Source of the DNA: Kribbella pratensis
Lineage (GTDB): Bacteria; Actinomycetota; Actinomycetes; Propionibacteriales; Kribbellaceae
Length of the DNA stretch: 64,000 bases
Direction of reading: 5' to 3'
Assembly (NCBI RefSeq): GCF_004366075.1
Contig: NZ_SODU01000002.1
Location: 1-64,000 of the forward strand
Shown: piece by piece, positions 43,614 to 52,476 of the stretch
Layout of the letters: each line of letters begins with the position of its first letter
Numbering within the stretch: position 1 is the first letter of the stretch
Program-made: the position numbers and the translations under genes
Notes under the pieces: model-generated
The model's input: only the letters and a program-made list of their open reading frames with translations
Databases searched by the model: none
What the model was told of the DNA's origin: nothing

Positions 43614-44033
43614 ATGTTGCGAGGGCTTGCGACTGTCAGCTTCTACGCGGGCGACGTGAAGGCGGCACGGACCTGGTACGAGGAGTTGCTGGGGATCGAG
43701 GCGTACTACGCCGTGCCGACCGCGGAGGAGCCGGCGTACGTCGAGTTCCGGTTCGGGGACTTCCAGTGCGAACTGGGAATCATCGACGCCAAGTACGCGA
43801 CGCACCAGGTCGGGCCGGTGGCGGCCGGGGCGATCGTCAACTGGCACGTCGACGACCTGGAGGGCACGCTCGCGCGGCTGCTCGAGCTCGGGGCGACGCT
43901 CAACGAGGGAATCGTTGAGCGAGGCAACAACACGGGCTTCCGCACCGCGTCGGTCGTCGACCCCTTCGGCAATCTCGTCGGCATCATGAACAACCCGCAC
44001 TACCTGCAGATTCTCGAAGAACTGAAGGCCTGA
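43614..44033 (+). CDS. VOC family (glyoxalase/bleomycin-resistance fold) protein
   Basis: The product is 139 residues with two beta-alpha-beta-beta-beta modules: LATVSFYAGDVKAARTWYEE, EELLGIEAYY and FRTASVVDPFGNLVGIMNNP. The substrate is unknown. GAGAGGA precedes the ATG at 43614. The promoter region carries a perfect inverted repeat, so it is likely regulated separately from the upstream SIS gene. It is convergent with the DUF1905-GNAT gene, 6 bases away. Confidence 0.9.
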   Translation: MLRGLATVSFYAGDVKAARTWYEELLGIEAYYAVPTAEEPAYVEFRFGDFQCELGIIDAKYATHQVGPVAAGAIVNWHVDDLEGTLARLLELGATLNEGIVERGNNTGFRTASVVDPFGNLVGIMNNPHYLQILEELKA

Positions 44034-44039
44034 GGCTGT

Positions 44040-44975
44040 TCAGAAGTCGATCCGCAGGACAGCGCGGCGTTTGCCCGGGCGGCTCACCTCGACGAAGCCG
44101 GCGTCGGCGAACGTGCCGAGAGTGCCGACCGATCCGCCGTCGACGAAGTCCGGGTAGCCCTCCACGGCGCGGGCGCCGCGTTCACGGGCGAAGTCGGCGG
44201 CGGCTCGGGCGAGCGCACGACTGATGCCGCGGCGCCGATAGCCCACGCGGGTGACGAAGCAGGTCACGGCCCAAACAGTCCTGTCGGCCTTGTCCTCGTT
44301 GCGGCCCAGCCAAGGGACACGGTTGTCGCGGCGCAGCCTCGGGTGGTCGGCGCGCGAGGCGACGGCGCACCAGCCGACGGGCTCGCCGTCGAGATACGCG
44401 ACCAGGCCGCTCGTGGTCTTGGCCTCGGGGTTTCCGCAGGCGGTCTGGTCGCGCAGCCGGGCGGCGAGCTCTTCGGGTCCTTCCGAGGCCCAGGACTCCT
44501 TGGGCAGCATCCGGAACCGTTGGCACGAGCAGCGTGCGGTGTCTCCGCTGGTACCGAAGATCGCCTTGAGATCCTCGGCGGTCGCCTGGTTCGCCGGGAC
44601 GATCGTGAGTTGTTCCGCGGCGATCGGTTCTCGGGAGCCCGATGGGCGGGGCATCCGTGGAGGTGCGGGGCGTTTCTCCCTCTCGGGCAGCGCGTCCAGC
44701 ATGAGCCGGACATCCACGGTGTCGCCCGCGTCCAGTCCGTGCGGCTTGCGTACTGCGTCCTTCAGCGGGAGCAGGTAGCTGCCGTCCTTCGGGTACAGGG
44801 ACGTCTTCCACTCGGTGCTGCCGATCCGGGCGCGGATCGGCAGCATTCCCCAGCCGTAGCTGGCAGCTGAGGCGACGGCTCGTAGCGCGTCGCCTTCCTC
44901 CTCCGGCACGGGGACGAAGAAGTACGGCGCTGGACCGCGCCACTCGATGACCTCGCCGCTGAACGACTGATGCAT
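44040..44975 (-). CDS. DUF1905-GNAT fusion protein
   Basis: The product is 311 residues. Residues 1-100 match DUF1905 (SFSGEVIEWRGPAPYFFVPV, WGMLPIRARIGSTEWKTSLY, DGSYLLPLKDAVRKPHGLDA). After a Pro/Arg-rich linker, residues 125-311 form a GNAT acetyltransferase (RCSCQRFRMLPKESW, VTCFVTRVGYRRRGISRALA and ARAVEGYPDFVDGGS). Each part is common alone in actinobacteria; the fusion suggests the beta-barrel DUF1905 module supports the acetylation target. The target is unknown. The ATG at 44975 has no clear ribosome site. Confidence 0.9.
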   Translation of the reverse strand: MHQSFSGEVIEWRGPAPYFFVPVPEEEGDALRAVASAASYGWGMLPIRARIGSTEWKTSLYPKDGSYLLPLKDAVRKPHGLDAGDTVDVRLMLDALPEREKRPAPPRMPRPSGSREPIAAEQLTIVPANQATAEDLKAIFGTSGDTARCSCQRFRMLPKESWASEGPEELAARLRDQTACGNPEAKTTSGLVAYLDGEPVGWCAVASRADHPRLRRDNRVPWLGRNEDKADRTVWAVTCFVTRVGYRRRGISRALARAAADFARERGARAVEGYPDFVDGGSVGTLGTFADAGFVEVSRPGKRRAVLRIDF

Positions 44976-45039
44976 GGGTCAGATGCTAGGCCGGGTTCCG
45001 GACAGCCCGCTTCCGGATTCGGCACCGATTTCCGGTCGA

Positions 45040-45822
45040 TCAGAAGTTGCCGCGGTGGGTCAGCGCCGTAGTGATCTGGGTGGCGGCTTGCTGAAGGTGC
45101 GGGAGGAATTCCTCGCAGAGGGACGTCGGGGTCGATCGGGAGGCGTGCGCGGAGACGTTGAGTGCGGCGATAACGCGGCCGCGGGAGTCGTGGATGGGGG
45201 CAGCGATGGAGCGGAGGCCGAGTTCGAGTTCCTGGTCGACAAGGGCGTAACCGTCGGCGCGGGCCTGGGTGATGCTGGCGCGCAGCTCGCCCGGGGCCGT
45301 GATCGTGCGATCGGTGAGCGGCTCGGCCTGCAAGGTTTCGAGGTACGCCGTCAGCTCGTCGTCGGGCAACGCGGCCAGGAGAACACGGCCCATCGAGGTC
45401 GGGTACGCCGGCAGCCGGGCGCCGACTCCGAGCGCCACTGTCATGATCCGGCTGGTCGGCACGCGGGCGACGTACACGATGTCCGGGAGGTCGAGGGTTG
45501 CGATCGAGCAGGACTCGCGGGTCTTGGCGCTCAGTTCCTCCATGAACGGGCCGGCAAGTTCGCCGAGGTCCAGGGAGGAGAGGTACGCCCAGCCGAGGGC
45601 GAGGACGCGCGGGGTGAGGGAGAAGCGGCGGTTGTCGCTGCGTACATAGCCGAGTTCCTCCAGCGTGAGCAGGATCCGGCGCGCTGTCGCGGGCGTGATG
45701 CCGACTGCGCGCGCCACCTCGCTGAGGGTCAACGACGGCGCCTCGGTGGAGAACGCGCGGATCACCGCGAGGCCTCGCTCCAGACCCTGCAGAAACGTGC
45801 CTGTAGACGCGTCACCCGGCAT
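45040..45822 (-). CDS. IclR family regulator of aromatic catabolism
   Basis: The product is 260 residues. The N-terminal winged helix is LERGLAVIRAFSTEAPSLTL, SEVARAVGITPATARRILLT and LEELGYVRS. The C-terminal effector domain contains YPTSMGRVLLAALPDDELTA, ARADGYALVDQELELGLRSI and AAPIHDSRGRVIAALNVSAH. The pattern is close to PcaR/CatR-type regulators. It is divergent from the maleylacetate reductase operon across a 64-base gap with twin boxes. An intermediate such as hydroxyquinol or maleylacetate could be the effector (inference). Confidence 0.95.
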   Translation of the reverse strand: MPGDASTGTFLQGLERGLAVIRAFSTEAPSLTLSEVARAVGITPATARRILLTLEELGYVRSDNRRFSLTPRVLALGWAYLSSLDLGELAGPFMEELSAKTRESCSIATLDLPDIVYVARVPTSRIMTVALGVGARLPAYPTSMGRVLLAALPDDELTAYLETLQAEPLTDRTITAPGELRASITQARADGYALVDQELELGLRSIAAPIHDSRGRVIAALNVSAHASRSTPTSLCEEFLPHLQQAATQITTALTHRGNF

Positions 45823-45836
45823 CGGCTAGCCTACTT

Positions 45837-45868
45837 TTCGTTGAAAGAAGAACTATTCGCTGAGCGAA
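45837..45868. promoter_or_regulatory. Twin IclR-type operator boxes
   Basis: TTCGTTGAAAGAA (45837-45849) and TTCGCTGAGCGAA (45856-45868) match in 10 of 13 bases and are 19 bp apart. The second is a perfect palindrome around a central G. They occupy the divergent IclR/maleylacetate reductase gap and end 18 bases before the reductase start. Confidence 0.75.
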
Positions 45869-45886
45869 ATCCTAGCGGAGCTGCCG

Positions 45887-47005
45887 ATGCCACGTCCAGT
45901 CGAGCCTGAGGCGGCGCTTGGCGCTGGGTTCGTGCACACCTTCCTGCCCGGGCGGGTGGTGTTCGGAGCCGGCGCGCTCGACCGGGTCGCGACCGAGGTC
46001 GAAGCCCTCGGGGTACGGCGGGTGCTCGTGATCGCGACGAACTCCGCGCGGGCTGCGGCTGACGTGGTCGAGGCTCAACTGGGTGACTTGTTCGCCGGCC
46101 GGATCGACGGCGTGGCACAGCACGTCCCCACCGAGGTGGCCGAGGACGCGCGGGCGAAGGCACGCGAGGCCGGAGCTGACGCGGTCGTCGCCATCGGTGG
46201 CGGCTCTGCAATCGGCCTCGCCAAAGCAATCGCCCTCACCACCGCCGCCCCACCCGCAAGCGAGGCGGTCGACGGGCGTGCGGTGGTGGTTGTTGCTGTG
46301 CCCACGACCTACGCAGGGTCTGAGATGACGCCGGTGTGGGGCGAGACGACAGATGGCCGTAAGAGCACCGGGACTGATGTGCGGGTGTTGCCTCGGGTGG
46401 TTGTTTACGACTCGGTGTTGAGCCGGGAGTTGCCGTTGAAGGTGACGGCGGCGAGTGTCGCGAATGCGATCGCGCATTGTGTGGAGGCGGTCTGGACACC
46501 GAAGGCCGATCCGATCACCGAGCTGACCGCGGTGGAAGGGCTGCGGGCGTTGAGCAACGGAATGCGGGACGTGTTGCGAGCGCCCGGCGACTTAGATGCT
46601 CGAAGCAACCTTCTGTACGGCGCCTGCTTGGCGGGCTCGGCATTGGCGACAGCTGGGACCGGCCTGCATCACAAGCTGTGCCATCTGCTGGGTGGCACCT
46701 ACAACCTGCCGCACGCAGAGACGCATGCGGCGGTACTTCCTCAGGTTGCTCGCGTCAACGCTTCCTCAGTTCCACAAGCGAAAACACGGCTGGAAGCCGC
46801 ACTGGGCACAACAGATCTGGCAGGCGGACTGTTCGACCTGTTTCAGGCAGCGGGAGTGCCGACAAGTTTGCGGGAGCTGGGCTTGACCGAGGCGCAGGTC
46901 GCGGAAGCAACCGCGGCGTTCAAACCCACGGACAATCCGATCCCGGTGACGGAGGACCTGGTGCGGGAAATCCTGACCCGCGCCTGGTCCGGTACACGAC
47001 CTTGA
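45887..47005 (+). CDS. Maleylacetate reductase
   Basis: The product is 372 residues, in the iron-containing alcohol dehydrogenase family. It reduces maleylacetate to 3-oxoadipate with NAD(P)H, the last specific step of the hydroxyquinol branch. Motifs are FLPGRVVFGAGALDRVATEV, AVVAIGGGSAIGLAKAIALT, VPTTYAGSEMTPVWGETTDG, TAASVANAIAHCVEAVWTPK (metal-binding His/Asp region) and LHHKLCHLLGGTYNLPHAETHA in its core. ATG 45887 has GGAG upstream. It is first in the operon with the dioxygenase (16-base gap). Confidence 0.95.
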   Translation: MPRPVEPEAALGAGFVHTFLPGRVVFGAGALDRVATEVEALGVRRVLVIATNSARAAADVVEAQLGDLFAGRIDGVAQHVPTEVAEDARAKAREAGADAVVAIGGGSAIGLAKAIALTTAAPPASEAVDGRAVVVVAVPTTYAGSEMTPVWGETTDGRKSTGTDVRVLPRVVVYDSVLSRELPLKVTAASVANAIAHCVEAVWTPKADPITELTAVEGLRALSNGMRDVLRAPGDLDARSNLLYGACLAGSALATAGTGLHHKLCHLLGGTYNLPHAETHAAVLPQVARVNASSVPQAKTRLEAALGTTDLAGGLFDLFQAAGVPTSLRELGLTEAQVAEATAAFKPTDNPIPVTEDLVREILTRAWSGTRP

Positions 47006-47021
47006 TGAGCGAGGAGACCGG

Positions 47022-47894
47022 ATGGACCTGCAAGGCGATGATCTGACCGCAGCCGTGGTGGCCAGCTTCGGGGACAGCCCGAGCGACCGCTACCGGGAGG
47101 TGATGAGCGCCCTCGTGCGCCACCTGCACGCGTTCGCACGCGAGGTCGACCTCACCGAGGACGAGTACTTCACCGCGATCGACTTCCTGACCCGGACCGG
47201 TCAGACCTCAACCGGCACGCGACAGGAGTTCGTGCTGCTGGCCGACGTACTCGGGCTGTCGATGCTCACCGTCGGTCTGGGGAACCGGAAACCGCCCGAG
47301 GCCACGCAGTCCACGGTGTTCGGGCCGTTCTTCGTCGAGGGATCTCCCGAAGTACAGCTCGGCGGTGACATCTCGAACGGTGCCCCTGGACAGCCGTGCC
47401 TGGTGAGCGGGCGTGTCCTCAACATCAAGGGCGAGCCGATCCCGGGCGCGCTCGTCGAGACCTGGCAGGCCGACGAGGACGGGTTCTACGACGTACAGAA
47501 GGAGCTCGACGGCCCGCAGAACCGCGCCCATCTGACGACCGATGCCAACGGCCACTACCGGTTCTGGGCGGTCAAGCCGGTCGCCTATCCGATCCCCGAC
47601 GACGGTCCGGTCGGCGAGCTGCTACGCGCCGGCGGTCGCGGTCCGATGCGCCCGGCGCACATCCACTTCATGGTCACGGCGCCTGGTTACAGCCGCCTGA
47701 TCACGCACGTCTTCGCGGCAGGCGACGAATACCTCGACACCGACGCGGTTTTCGGCGTCAAGCAGTCACTCATCGCCGACTTCACCGAGCACCCGCCCGG
47801 CACCGAGGCCCCCGACGGCAGTACGCCGGACCAGCCCTTCTACACCGTCGACTACGACCTGGTGCTCGCCACCACCCAGGAGGCCCAGCAATGA
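47022..47894 (+). CDS. Hydroxyquinol 1,2-dioxygenase (intradiol)
   Basis: The product is 290 residues. It cleaves the ring of 1,2,4-trihydroxybenzene to maleylacetate using Fe(III). The N-terminal dimerisation helix module is typical of catechol/hydroxyquinol dioxygenases. Iron ligands are Tyr156 (DGFYDVQ), Tyr189 (AYPIP), His213 and His215 (PAHIHF). The neighbouring maleylacetate reductase favours hydroxyquinol over catechol, as hydroxyquinol cleavage yields maleylacetate directly. GAGGAG precedes the ATG. Its stop overlaps the next start (ATGA). Confidence 0.95.
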   Translation: MDLQGDDLTAAVVASFGDSPSDRYREVMSALVRHLHAFAREVDLTEDEYFTAIDFLTRTGQTSTGTRQEFVLLADVLGLSMLTVGLGNRKPPEATQSTVFGPFFVEGSPEVQLGGDISNGAPGQPCLVSGRVLNIKGEPIPGALVETWQADEDGFYDVQKELDGPQNRAHLTTDANGHYRFWAVKPVAYPIPDDGPVGELLRAGGRGPMRPAHIHFMVTAPGYSRLITHVFAAGDEYLDTDAVFGVKQSLIADFTEHPPGTEAPDGSTPDQPFYTVDYDLVLATTQEAQQ

Positions 47895-49621
47895 TCACCA
47901 CAGACGTTCTTGTCGTCGGTAGTGGCCCGGCCGGTGGCGCCGCCTCCCTCTTCCTGTCCACGTACGGCGTCGACAACATCGTCCTCACCCGGTACGGCTG
48001 GACCGCCAACACGCCCCGCGCGCACATCACCAACCAGCGCACGATCGAGCTGATGCGCGACGTAGGCATCGAGGACCAGGTGACCGACAAGGGCACCCCG
48101 CACGACCTGATGGGTCAGACCGCGTTCTGCACCAGCCTGGCCGGCGAGGAGATCGGCCGGATCCGCACCTGGGGCACACATCCACGCCGTCTGGCCGACT
48201 ACACAGAGGCAAGTCCCTGTCTCCCCATGGATCTCCCCCAGACGCTGTTCGAGCCGATCCTGGTCAGTACGGCGGCCAGTCGCGGCGCGCGGCTCCGCTT
48301 CGACACGGAGTACGTGAGCTTGGAGCAGGACGACGACGGCGTCACCGCCACGGTGCGGGACCGGCTGAGCGACACGACGTACCAGATCCGCGCCAAATAC
48401 CTGATCGGCGCCGACGGCGGGCGGAGCAAGGTTGCCCAGGACCTCGAGTTGCCGATGGCCGGTGCGATGGACATCGAGGGCTCGATGAACATCGTGTTCG
48501 AGGCCGACCTGAGCCGGTACGTCGCGCATCGCCCGAGCGTTCTGTACTGGGTACTGCAGCCCGGTGCGCAGATCGGCGGGATCGGCGCGGGCCTCGTCCG
48601 GATGGTTCGCCCGTGGAACGAATGGCTCGTCGTCTGGGGCTACGACATCAACCAGCCCGCCCCGGTCGTCGACGAGGCGATGGCGACCGAGATCGTGCAC
48701 AACCTGGTCGGCGACGACACGATCGACGTGAAGCTGAAGAGTACGTCGGTCTGGAGCGTCAACCACATGTACGCCGAGAAAATCTCCAAGGGCCGCGTGT
48801 TCTGTATGGGTGACGCGATCCACCGGCACCCGCCGAGCAACGGGCTCGGGTCGAACACCTCGATCCAGGACGCGTACAACCTGGCCTGGAAACTCGCTCT
48901 GGTCCTCAAGGGCCAGGCCGCGCCCGAGCTGCTGCAGAGCTACGACGCCGAGCGTGCCCCGATCGCGCGGCAGATCGTTGACCGCGCCAACAAGAGCCGC
49001 AACCAGTTCGGCCAGATCTTCCGGGCGCTCGGCATGACGCCGGACGCGCCGGCCGGGCGGACGATCGAGTCGCGCAAGGACGACACCCCGGAGGGCGCCG
49101 CGCAGCGCGAGGAGCTGCGGAAGGCGATCGAGCTGAAGGACTACGAGTTCAACGCGCACGGTGTCGAACTCGGGCAGCGCTACCGCTCGTCTGCCGTGGT
49201 CGACGACGGTACGCCGGAGCCGCCGTACGAGCGGGATCACGAGCTGTACTACCACCCGACGACCTGGCCCGGGGCCCGGATCCCGCACTGCTGGCTGACG
49301 CGCGGATCGGACACGGTGAGCACCCTGGACGTGGTCGGGAAGGGCCGGTTCACTCTGCTCACCGGCATCGGCGGCGACGCGTGGGTGAAGGCGGCGCAGT
49401 CCGTGTCCGAGCAGCTCGGCGTACCGATCGAGCCGTTCGTGATCGGTCCGGGTCGTGAGCTGGACGACCTGTACGGCGACTGGGCGCGCGTGCGCGAGAT
49501 CCCGGACGAGGGCTGTCTGCTCGTCCGGCCCGACGCGCACATCGCGTACCGCGCGTTCGACCAGCCCGACGATCCGACGGAAGCGCTCCGGCAGGCGGTC
49601 GATGCGGTATTAGGCCGCTGA
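47891..49621 (+). CDS. FAD-dependent phenol/chlorophenol-type monooxygenase (TfdB-like)
   Basis: The product is 576 residues. The FAD motif is DVLVVGSGPAGGAASLFLS, the mid motif is YLIGADGGRSKVAQDL, and the second FAD motif is RVFCMGDAIHRHPPSNGLGS followed by NTSIQDAYNLAWKLALVLKG. The latter is very close to 2,4-dichlorophenol hydroxylase and resorcinol/phenol hydroxylases. A C-terminal thioredoxin-like domain follows (about 400-576). It hydroxylates a phenolic substrate to feed the hydroxyquinol dioxygenase; resorcinol or a (chloro)phenol is likely. It is translationally coupled to the dioxygenase. Confidence 0.93.
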   Translation: MITTDVLVVGSGPAGGAASLFLSTYGVDNIVLTRYGWTANTPRAHITNQRTIELMRDVGIEDQVTDKGTPHDLMGQTAFCTSLAGEEIGRIRTWGTHPRRLADYTEASPCLPMDLPQTLFEPILVSTAASRGARLRFDTEYVSLEQDDDGVTATVRDRLSDTTYQIRAKYLIGADGGRSKVAQDLELPMAGAMDIEGSMNIVFEADLSRYVAHRPSVLYWVLQPGAQIGGIGAGLVRMVRPWNEWLVVWGYDINQPAPVVDEAMATEIVHNLVGDDTIDVKLKSTSVWSVNHMYAEKISKGRVFCMGDAIHRHPPSNGLGSNTSIQDAYNLAWKLALVLKGQAAPELLQSYDAERAPIARQIVDRANKSRNQFGQIFRALGMTPDAPAGRTIESRKDDTPEGAAQREELRKAIELKDYEFNAHGVELGQRYRSSAVVDDGTPEPPYERDHELYYHPTTWPGARIPHCWLTRGSDTVSTLDVVGKGRFTLLTGIGGDAWVKAAQSVSEQLGVPIEPFVIGPGRELDDLYGDWARVREIPDEGCLLVRPDAHIAYRAFDQPDDPTEALRQAVDAVLGR

Positions 49622-49798
49622 AGAGGCAGCGTCCTCGCGGAGGATGCGGTCGAGGATCGCCGAGATCTCCGCGGTCTCGGCGTCCAGCAAGGTGATCAGC
49701 GCGACCCGCGAGGTCTCCGACCGCGCCTCCAGAGCTGCGGCGCTCAACGCGCGCACGGTGCCCAGCTCGTGTATCAGTTCGTCCCACAGAGCGTTCAT
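49610..49798 (-). CDS. Small acidic helical protein, unknown
   Basis: The product is 62 residues starting MNALWDELIHELGTVRALSA. It is rich in Ala/Glu/Leu/Ile (RSETSRVALITLLDAETAEI) and likely a helical hairpin or short coiled coil. GGGGG lies 7 bases upstream of the ATG at 49798. The 3' end overlaps the monooxygenase stop by 12 bases on the opposite strand. I do not recognise a family. Confidence 0.5.
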   Translation of the reverse strand: MNALWDELIHELGTVRALSAAALEARSETSRVALITLLDAETAEISAILDRILREDAASSAA

Positions 49799-49891
49799 CA
49801 GCAAACCCCCATGTGTCCCGTCACCAGAACCAGCGCGACGAGAAGCCTCACTTCTGTCTCACCAAGAACAACGGGCGCAAGGGGAGGAAGG

Positions 49892-51070
49892 TTACGGACC
49901 TGTCAACAATTCCCAGCTGTGTGCCGGGACGGGTGGGGTGTCCGCGAGCGAGAACCGCTGCTCCTGATCGGAGATGTTCAACAGCAGGAGGACCGACTCC
50001 TCACCGTGCGTGCTTCGCAGCGCGAGTGACTCGTTGGTGAGATGCTCGACAGTCGTCCGCGCCCGGGTCAGCCACGGATGCCGCCGCCGTACGCCGATGA
50101 GTTCCTGGTGCAGGCGGTACGTCGGCCTTCCGTACGCCGCCAACTCGTCGGGCGACCCCGGGAACGCCGGCCGGATGGCGTCGTCCCCGCCGGCGCGGTC
50201 CTCCTTGAGACCGCGGAACGCTTGCTCGTCGCCTGAGTAGACGCTCGGTACGCCGCCAACCGTGAACAGGATCGCCAGCGCATGGCCGAGATGGCGTTCG
50301 TCCTCGAGCCGGGTCGCGAGCCGTGTCACGTCGTGATTGCCGACGAACGTCTGCGGGACGAACGTGTCGAGCAGCGCGTTGTGCCGGCCGAGCGCATACG
50401 AGAGCTCGTAGAAGTTGCGATCGTTGAGCGAACTCCAGATCGCCTTCCAGAGCTCGTACTGCGTGACGGAATCGAGCCCGCTCTTCTCGACGTACGCGGC
50501 GTAGTCGCCGTGGATCACCTCACCGAAGTACCAGGTGTCGCGGTCCTGCGGCAGCGCATCGCGCCAGAACTCGGGCGGTACGGCGTACGCCGCGTCCAGG
50601 CGCCACGCGTCGACACCGCGGTCGTTCCAGAACCGCACCACGTCACCGACGTACTGCGCGACCTCGGGGTTGCTGTGGTCGAGGGCCACGAGATGTTCAT
50701 GACCCTCGAAGGTGTCGAGACCACCGCGGCGGAACCATTCCGGATGGGCGAAGGAACGCGCGACATGGTTGAAGACGCCGTCGAGGGCGACTCTGAGGCC
50801 GCGGGAGTGCGCCTGGGCGATCAGGTGGTCGAAGTCGGCGTCGTCCCCGAGACGCGGGTCGATCCGGAAGTGGTCGACCGTGTCGTAGCCGTGCGTTTCG
50901 GAGGCGAAGACAGGTCCGAGGAGGATCCCGTTGCAGCCCAGGTCGATCGCGTAGTCGAGCCAGTTCTCCAGTTGCGGCAGGCGATGCACGACCGTCTGCT
51001 GGGCCGTCGCCTCAGCCGCAGTGAAGCCCAGCGGGTAGATCTGCCACCAGATCGCATTATCAGGCCACAT
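49892..51070 (-). CDS. GH13 alpha-amylase-family glycosidase
   Basis: The product is 392 residues. It is a compact (beta/alpha)8 barrel with the four GH13 regions: VALDGVFNH, DAWRLDAAYAV (nucleophile Asp159), FGEVIHG (acid/base Glu184) and FVGNHD (Asp247). It begins MWPDNAIWWQIYPLGF with no signal peptide, so it acts in the cytoplasm, probably on maltodextrin, trehalose-like or other alpha-glucosides. GGAGG lies 5 bases before ATG 51070. It lies 20 bases downstream of the TrmH-type gene and is probably co-transcribed. Confidence 0.93.
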   Translation of the reverse strand: MWPDNAIWWQIYPLGFTAAEATAQQTVVHRLPQLENWLDYAIDLGCNGILLGPVFASETHGYDTVDHFRIDPRLGDDADFDHLIAQAHSRGLRVALDGVFNHVARSFAHPEWFRRGGLDTFEGHEHLVALDHSNPEVAQYVGDVVRFWNDRGVDAWRLDAAYAVPPEFWRDALPQDRDTWYFGEVIHGDYAAYVEKSGLDSVTQYELWKAIWSSLNDRNFYELSYALGRHNALLDTFVPQTFVGNHDVTRLATRLEDERHLGHALAILFTVGGVPSVYSGDEQAFRGLKEDRAGGDDAIRPAFPGSPDELAAYGRPTYRLHQELIGVRRRHPWLTRARTTVEHLTNESLALRSTHGEESVLLLLNISDQEQRFSLADTPPVPAHSWELLTGP

Positions 51071-51090
51071 GTCGCCTCCTCGGATAACGA

Positions 51091-51717
51091 TCAGCTGTTC
51101 GGCGGCTGGGCGAAGGTGTGGCGGCGGATCCAGGCGTGCATCGCGATCGCGGCCGCCGCGCTGGCGTTGATGGAGCGGGTCGAACCGAACTGGGCGATGG
51201 AGAGCACGGCCGTGCAGATCTGGTGCGCGTCCTCGGTGAGCCCAGGCCCTTCCTGACCGAAGAGCAGGATGCACTCCCGGGGCAGGTCGTAGGTCTCCAA
51301 CGACACCGAGCCCGGCAGATTGTCGATACCGATCACGGCCAGCGAGCGCTCGGCGGCGTACGACGCCAGGTCCGCGAGCTGCGGGTGGTGGCGGACGTGC
51401 TGGTAGCGGTCGGTGACCATCGCGCCGCGCCGGTTCCACTTCCGGTTGCCGACGATGTGGACCTCCGACGCGAGGAAAGCGTTGGCGGTCCGGACGACCG
51501 AGCCGATGTTCAGGTCGTGCTGCCAGTTCTCGATCGCGACGTGGAACGGGTTGCGCTGCCGGTCCAGGTCCTCGACGATCGCCTCGAGCTTCCAGTACCG
51601 GTACTTGTCCACGACATTGCGCCGATCCCCGCCCGCGAGCAGCTCCGCGTCCAGCCGCGGATCGTCCGGCCAGTCGCCCTCCCAGGGCCCGACCCCGACC
51701 TCGCTCGGGCCCACCAT
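51091..51717 (-). CDS. TrmH/SpoU family RNA methyltransferase
   Basis: The product is 208 residues. SPOUT-fold motifs are NLNIGSVVRTANAFLASEVH, LLFGQEGPGLTEDA and QFGSTRSINASAAAAIAMHA. The family methylates a ribose 2'-OH in tRNA or rRNA using SAM; which RNA is not decidable here. ATG 51717 has GGGAG 6 bases upstream; in-frame extension to GTG 51753 is possible. It is divergent from the DedA gene. Confidence 0.93.
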   Translation of the reverse strand: MVGPSEVGVGPWEGDWPDDPRLDAELLAGGDRRNVVDKYRYWKLEAIVEDLDRQRNPFHVAIENWQHDLNIGSVVRTANAFLASEVHIVGNRKWNRRGAMVTDRYQHVRHHPQLADLASYAAERSLAVIGIDNLPGSVSLETYDLPRECILLFGQEGPGLTEDAHQICTAVLSIAQFGSTRSINASAAAAIAMHAWIRRHTFAQPPNS

Positions 51718-51777
51718 GTCCGCTCCCCGGACGTCGCTGCTCAGCTCATGCACAGGTCGGGACGCTACCCTGTCCGC

Positions 51778-52476
51778 GTGCTTCCTCTTGTCGCGATGCT
51801 GATGCCGAACTGGATGGACCCTGAGTACCTCCTGCACTGGATGGGTAACTGGGCCCTCTGGGGCACGCTGCTGGTGGTGTTCATCGAGTGCGGGGTGCTG
51901 TTCCCGATCCTGCCCGGTGACTCACTGCTGTTCGCCGTCGGCCTGTTCATCGCGCAAGGCTCCATCGACGTACCGCTCTGGCTGGCCTGTGTGCTGCTGA
52001 CCGTTGCCGCGTTCCTCGGCAACGTCTCCGGCTACTACATCGGCCGGGCCCTGGGTACGTCGTTGTTCCGCAATCCGAACGCCCGGTTCCTGAAACCGAA
52101 GTACATCGAGCAAACGCATGAATTCTTCGAGCGGTACGGCCCGCGCGCGCTGGTGATGGCGCGCTTCGTGCCGATCGTCCGGACGTTCATCACGATCGTG
52201 GCCGGCGCCGGGAAGATGGACCCGAAGAAGTTCTTCCTCTGGACCGGGGTCGGCGCGGTGATCTGGGCACCGGGCATCACGCTGCTCGGCCACGCGCTCG
52301 GCAACGTGCAGTTCATCCACGACCACCTCGAGTCCGCGCTGATCCTGCTGGTGCTGGTCTCGCTGATCCCGATGGTCGTCGAGTACTTCCTGGCCCGGCG
52401 TCGCAACCGCAACGGCAAGTCCGGCGACGCCCCGAAGCACGCGGCACCGAAGCACCCGGTGAGCAACGGTCAGTGA
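51778..52476 (+). CDS. DedA family membrane protein
   Basis: The product is 232 residues. DedA/SNARE-associated motifs are WGTLLVVFIECGVLFPILPG, DSLLFAVGLFIAQGSI, GYYIGRALG, FFERYGPRALVMARFVPIVR and TFITIVAGAGKMDPKKFFLW. Several membrane helices are seen. DedA proteins act in undecaprenyl-phosphate or phospholipid recycling across the membrane. GTG 51778 follows a TACCCT -10-like box by 7 bases, so the mRNA may be leaderless; ATG 51796 is possible. A basic cytoplasmic tail (RRRNRNGKSGDAPKHAAPKH) ends the protein. Confidence 0.93.
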   Translation: MLPLVAMLMPNWMDPEYLLHWMGNWALWGTLLVVFIECGVLFPILPGDSLLFAVGLFIAQGSIDVPLWLACVLLTVAAFLGNVSGYYIGRALGTSLFRNPNARFLKPKYIEQTHEFFERYGPRALVMARFVPIVRTFITIVAGAGKMDPKKFFLWTGVGAVIWAPGITLLGHALGNVQFIHDHLESALILLVLVSLIPMVVEYFLARRRNRNGKSGDAPKHAAPKHPVSNGQ

